A stretch of 5,254 nucleotides of DNA, taken from assembly GCA_947573465.1 (NCBI GenBank), contig CANPET010000142.1, forward strand, positions 1 through 5,254, read 5' to 3'. Every line of letters starts with the position of its first letter. Position 1 is the stretch's first letter. Source of the stretch: an uncultured Eubacterium sp. (GTDB taxonomy: Bacteria; Bacillota; Clostridia; Lachnospirales; Lachnospiraceae). Below are positions 5,083 through 5,254 of the stretch, one piece after another. Under the pieces are notes generated by a model. The model saw nothing but the letters and a program-made list of their open reading frames with translations. It ran no database searches and was not told the DNA's origin. A program made the translations under genes and the position numbers.

Positions 5083-5254
5083 ATGAAAATAGTAAACAGA
5101 GTTTTGGCAATTGTAATATCAGTTGTTATGGTTCTCACCGTTATGCCTGCAGTTTCAAAAGAGAACAGCGTAAATGCGGCAGAGGAATTTGTCATTGTCA
5201 GTCCAAAAGACAATGAGCTAAAAGGAGCAGGGCACTTTGATATTACATGGTCTG
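5083..5254 (+). CDS. Secreted protein, N-terminal fragment (cut by window end)
   Basis: The ATG at 5083 lies 5 nt after a perfect AAGGAGG (5071-5077) and the frame stays open for 57 codons to the end of the window. Residues 1-33 form a signal peptide: MKIVNR, hydrophobic core VLAIVISVVMVLTVMPAVS, then a short stretch ending in NAA, with cleavage probably near Ala33. The mature part begins EEFVIVSPKDNELKGAG and then HFDITWS, which looks like the first strands of an Ig- or fibronectin-like beta-sandwich often found at the start of secreted Clostridia proteins. That is a resemblance, not an identification. The presence of the third signal peptide of the plus-strand series supports a cluster of exported proteins. 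Its function cannot be judged from this part. Confidence 0.85.
   Translation, partial: MKIVNRVLAIVISVVMVLTVMPAVSKENSVNAAEEFVIVSPKDNELKGAGHFDITWS

Noticed and set aside
1..5254. tRNA, rRNA or known riboswitch
   Set aside because: No cloverleaf, rRNA segment or recognisable riboswitch core was seen on either strand by eye.

Overview
The window reads as chromosomal DNA of a low-GC, Gram-positive Clostridia member, most likely a Lachnospiraceae-type gut anaerobe. The grounds are A/T-rich codon use, strong AAGGAGG ribosome binding sites, sigma-A promoters with extended -10 elements, and a run of secreted proteins typical of that group: a CspA-like S8 protease, lysine-rich bacterial Ig-like (Big_2) modules and a BspA-type leucine-rich-repeat protein. 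The genus cannot be fixed from the sequence alone.

Layout. Positions 2-1378 (+) hold the C-terminal part of a subtilisin-family protease with an intact catalytic triad and a jelly-roll-like insertion; its N-terminus lies upstream of the window. A 14-bp tandem duplication and a promoter (1420-1450) lead to a secreted Big_2 protein (1499-2350, +) whose second half I do not recognise. A clear intrinsic terminator follows (2422-2457). Next comes a cluster of three small hairpins (2465-2527) resembling the end of an IS200/IS605-type element. It abuts the truncated 3' end of an N-acetylmuramoyl-L-alanine amidase pseudogene on the minus strand (3166-2549). That pseudogene carries two single-base frameshifts, one nonsense codon, a replaced zinc ligand and a missing C-terminal half of the catalytic domain.

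Positions 3181-3674 hold no intact gene. They contain a short orphan reading frame, two imperfect hairpins, a perfect 12-bp palindrome and a promoter (3482-3510) with a leader of about 158 nt. This drives a 431-residue secreted LRR_5/BspA-like protein with a C-terminal Big_2 domain (3675-4970, +). A further promoter (5009-5036) and ribosome binding site start another secreted protein at 5083, cut by the window end.

The intact genes all lie on the plus strand and each of the last three has its own promoter, so this looks like a cluster of separately transcribed surface or exported proteins rather than one operon. Exported protease, wall-directed Ig-like modules, an adhesin-like LRR protein and a dead wall hydrolase are consistent with a variable surface-protein region that turns over by duplication and decay. 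I see no convincing new defence or mobile system. The least explained elements are the three-hairpin remnant, the palindrome cluster before the LRR gene, and the C-terminal domain of the 1499 gene.
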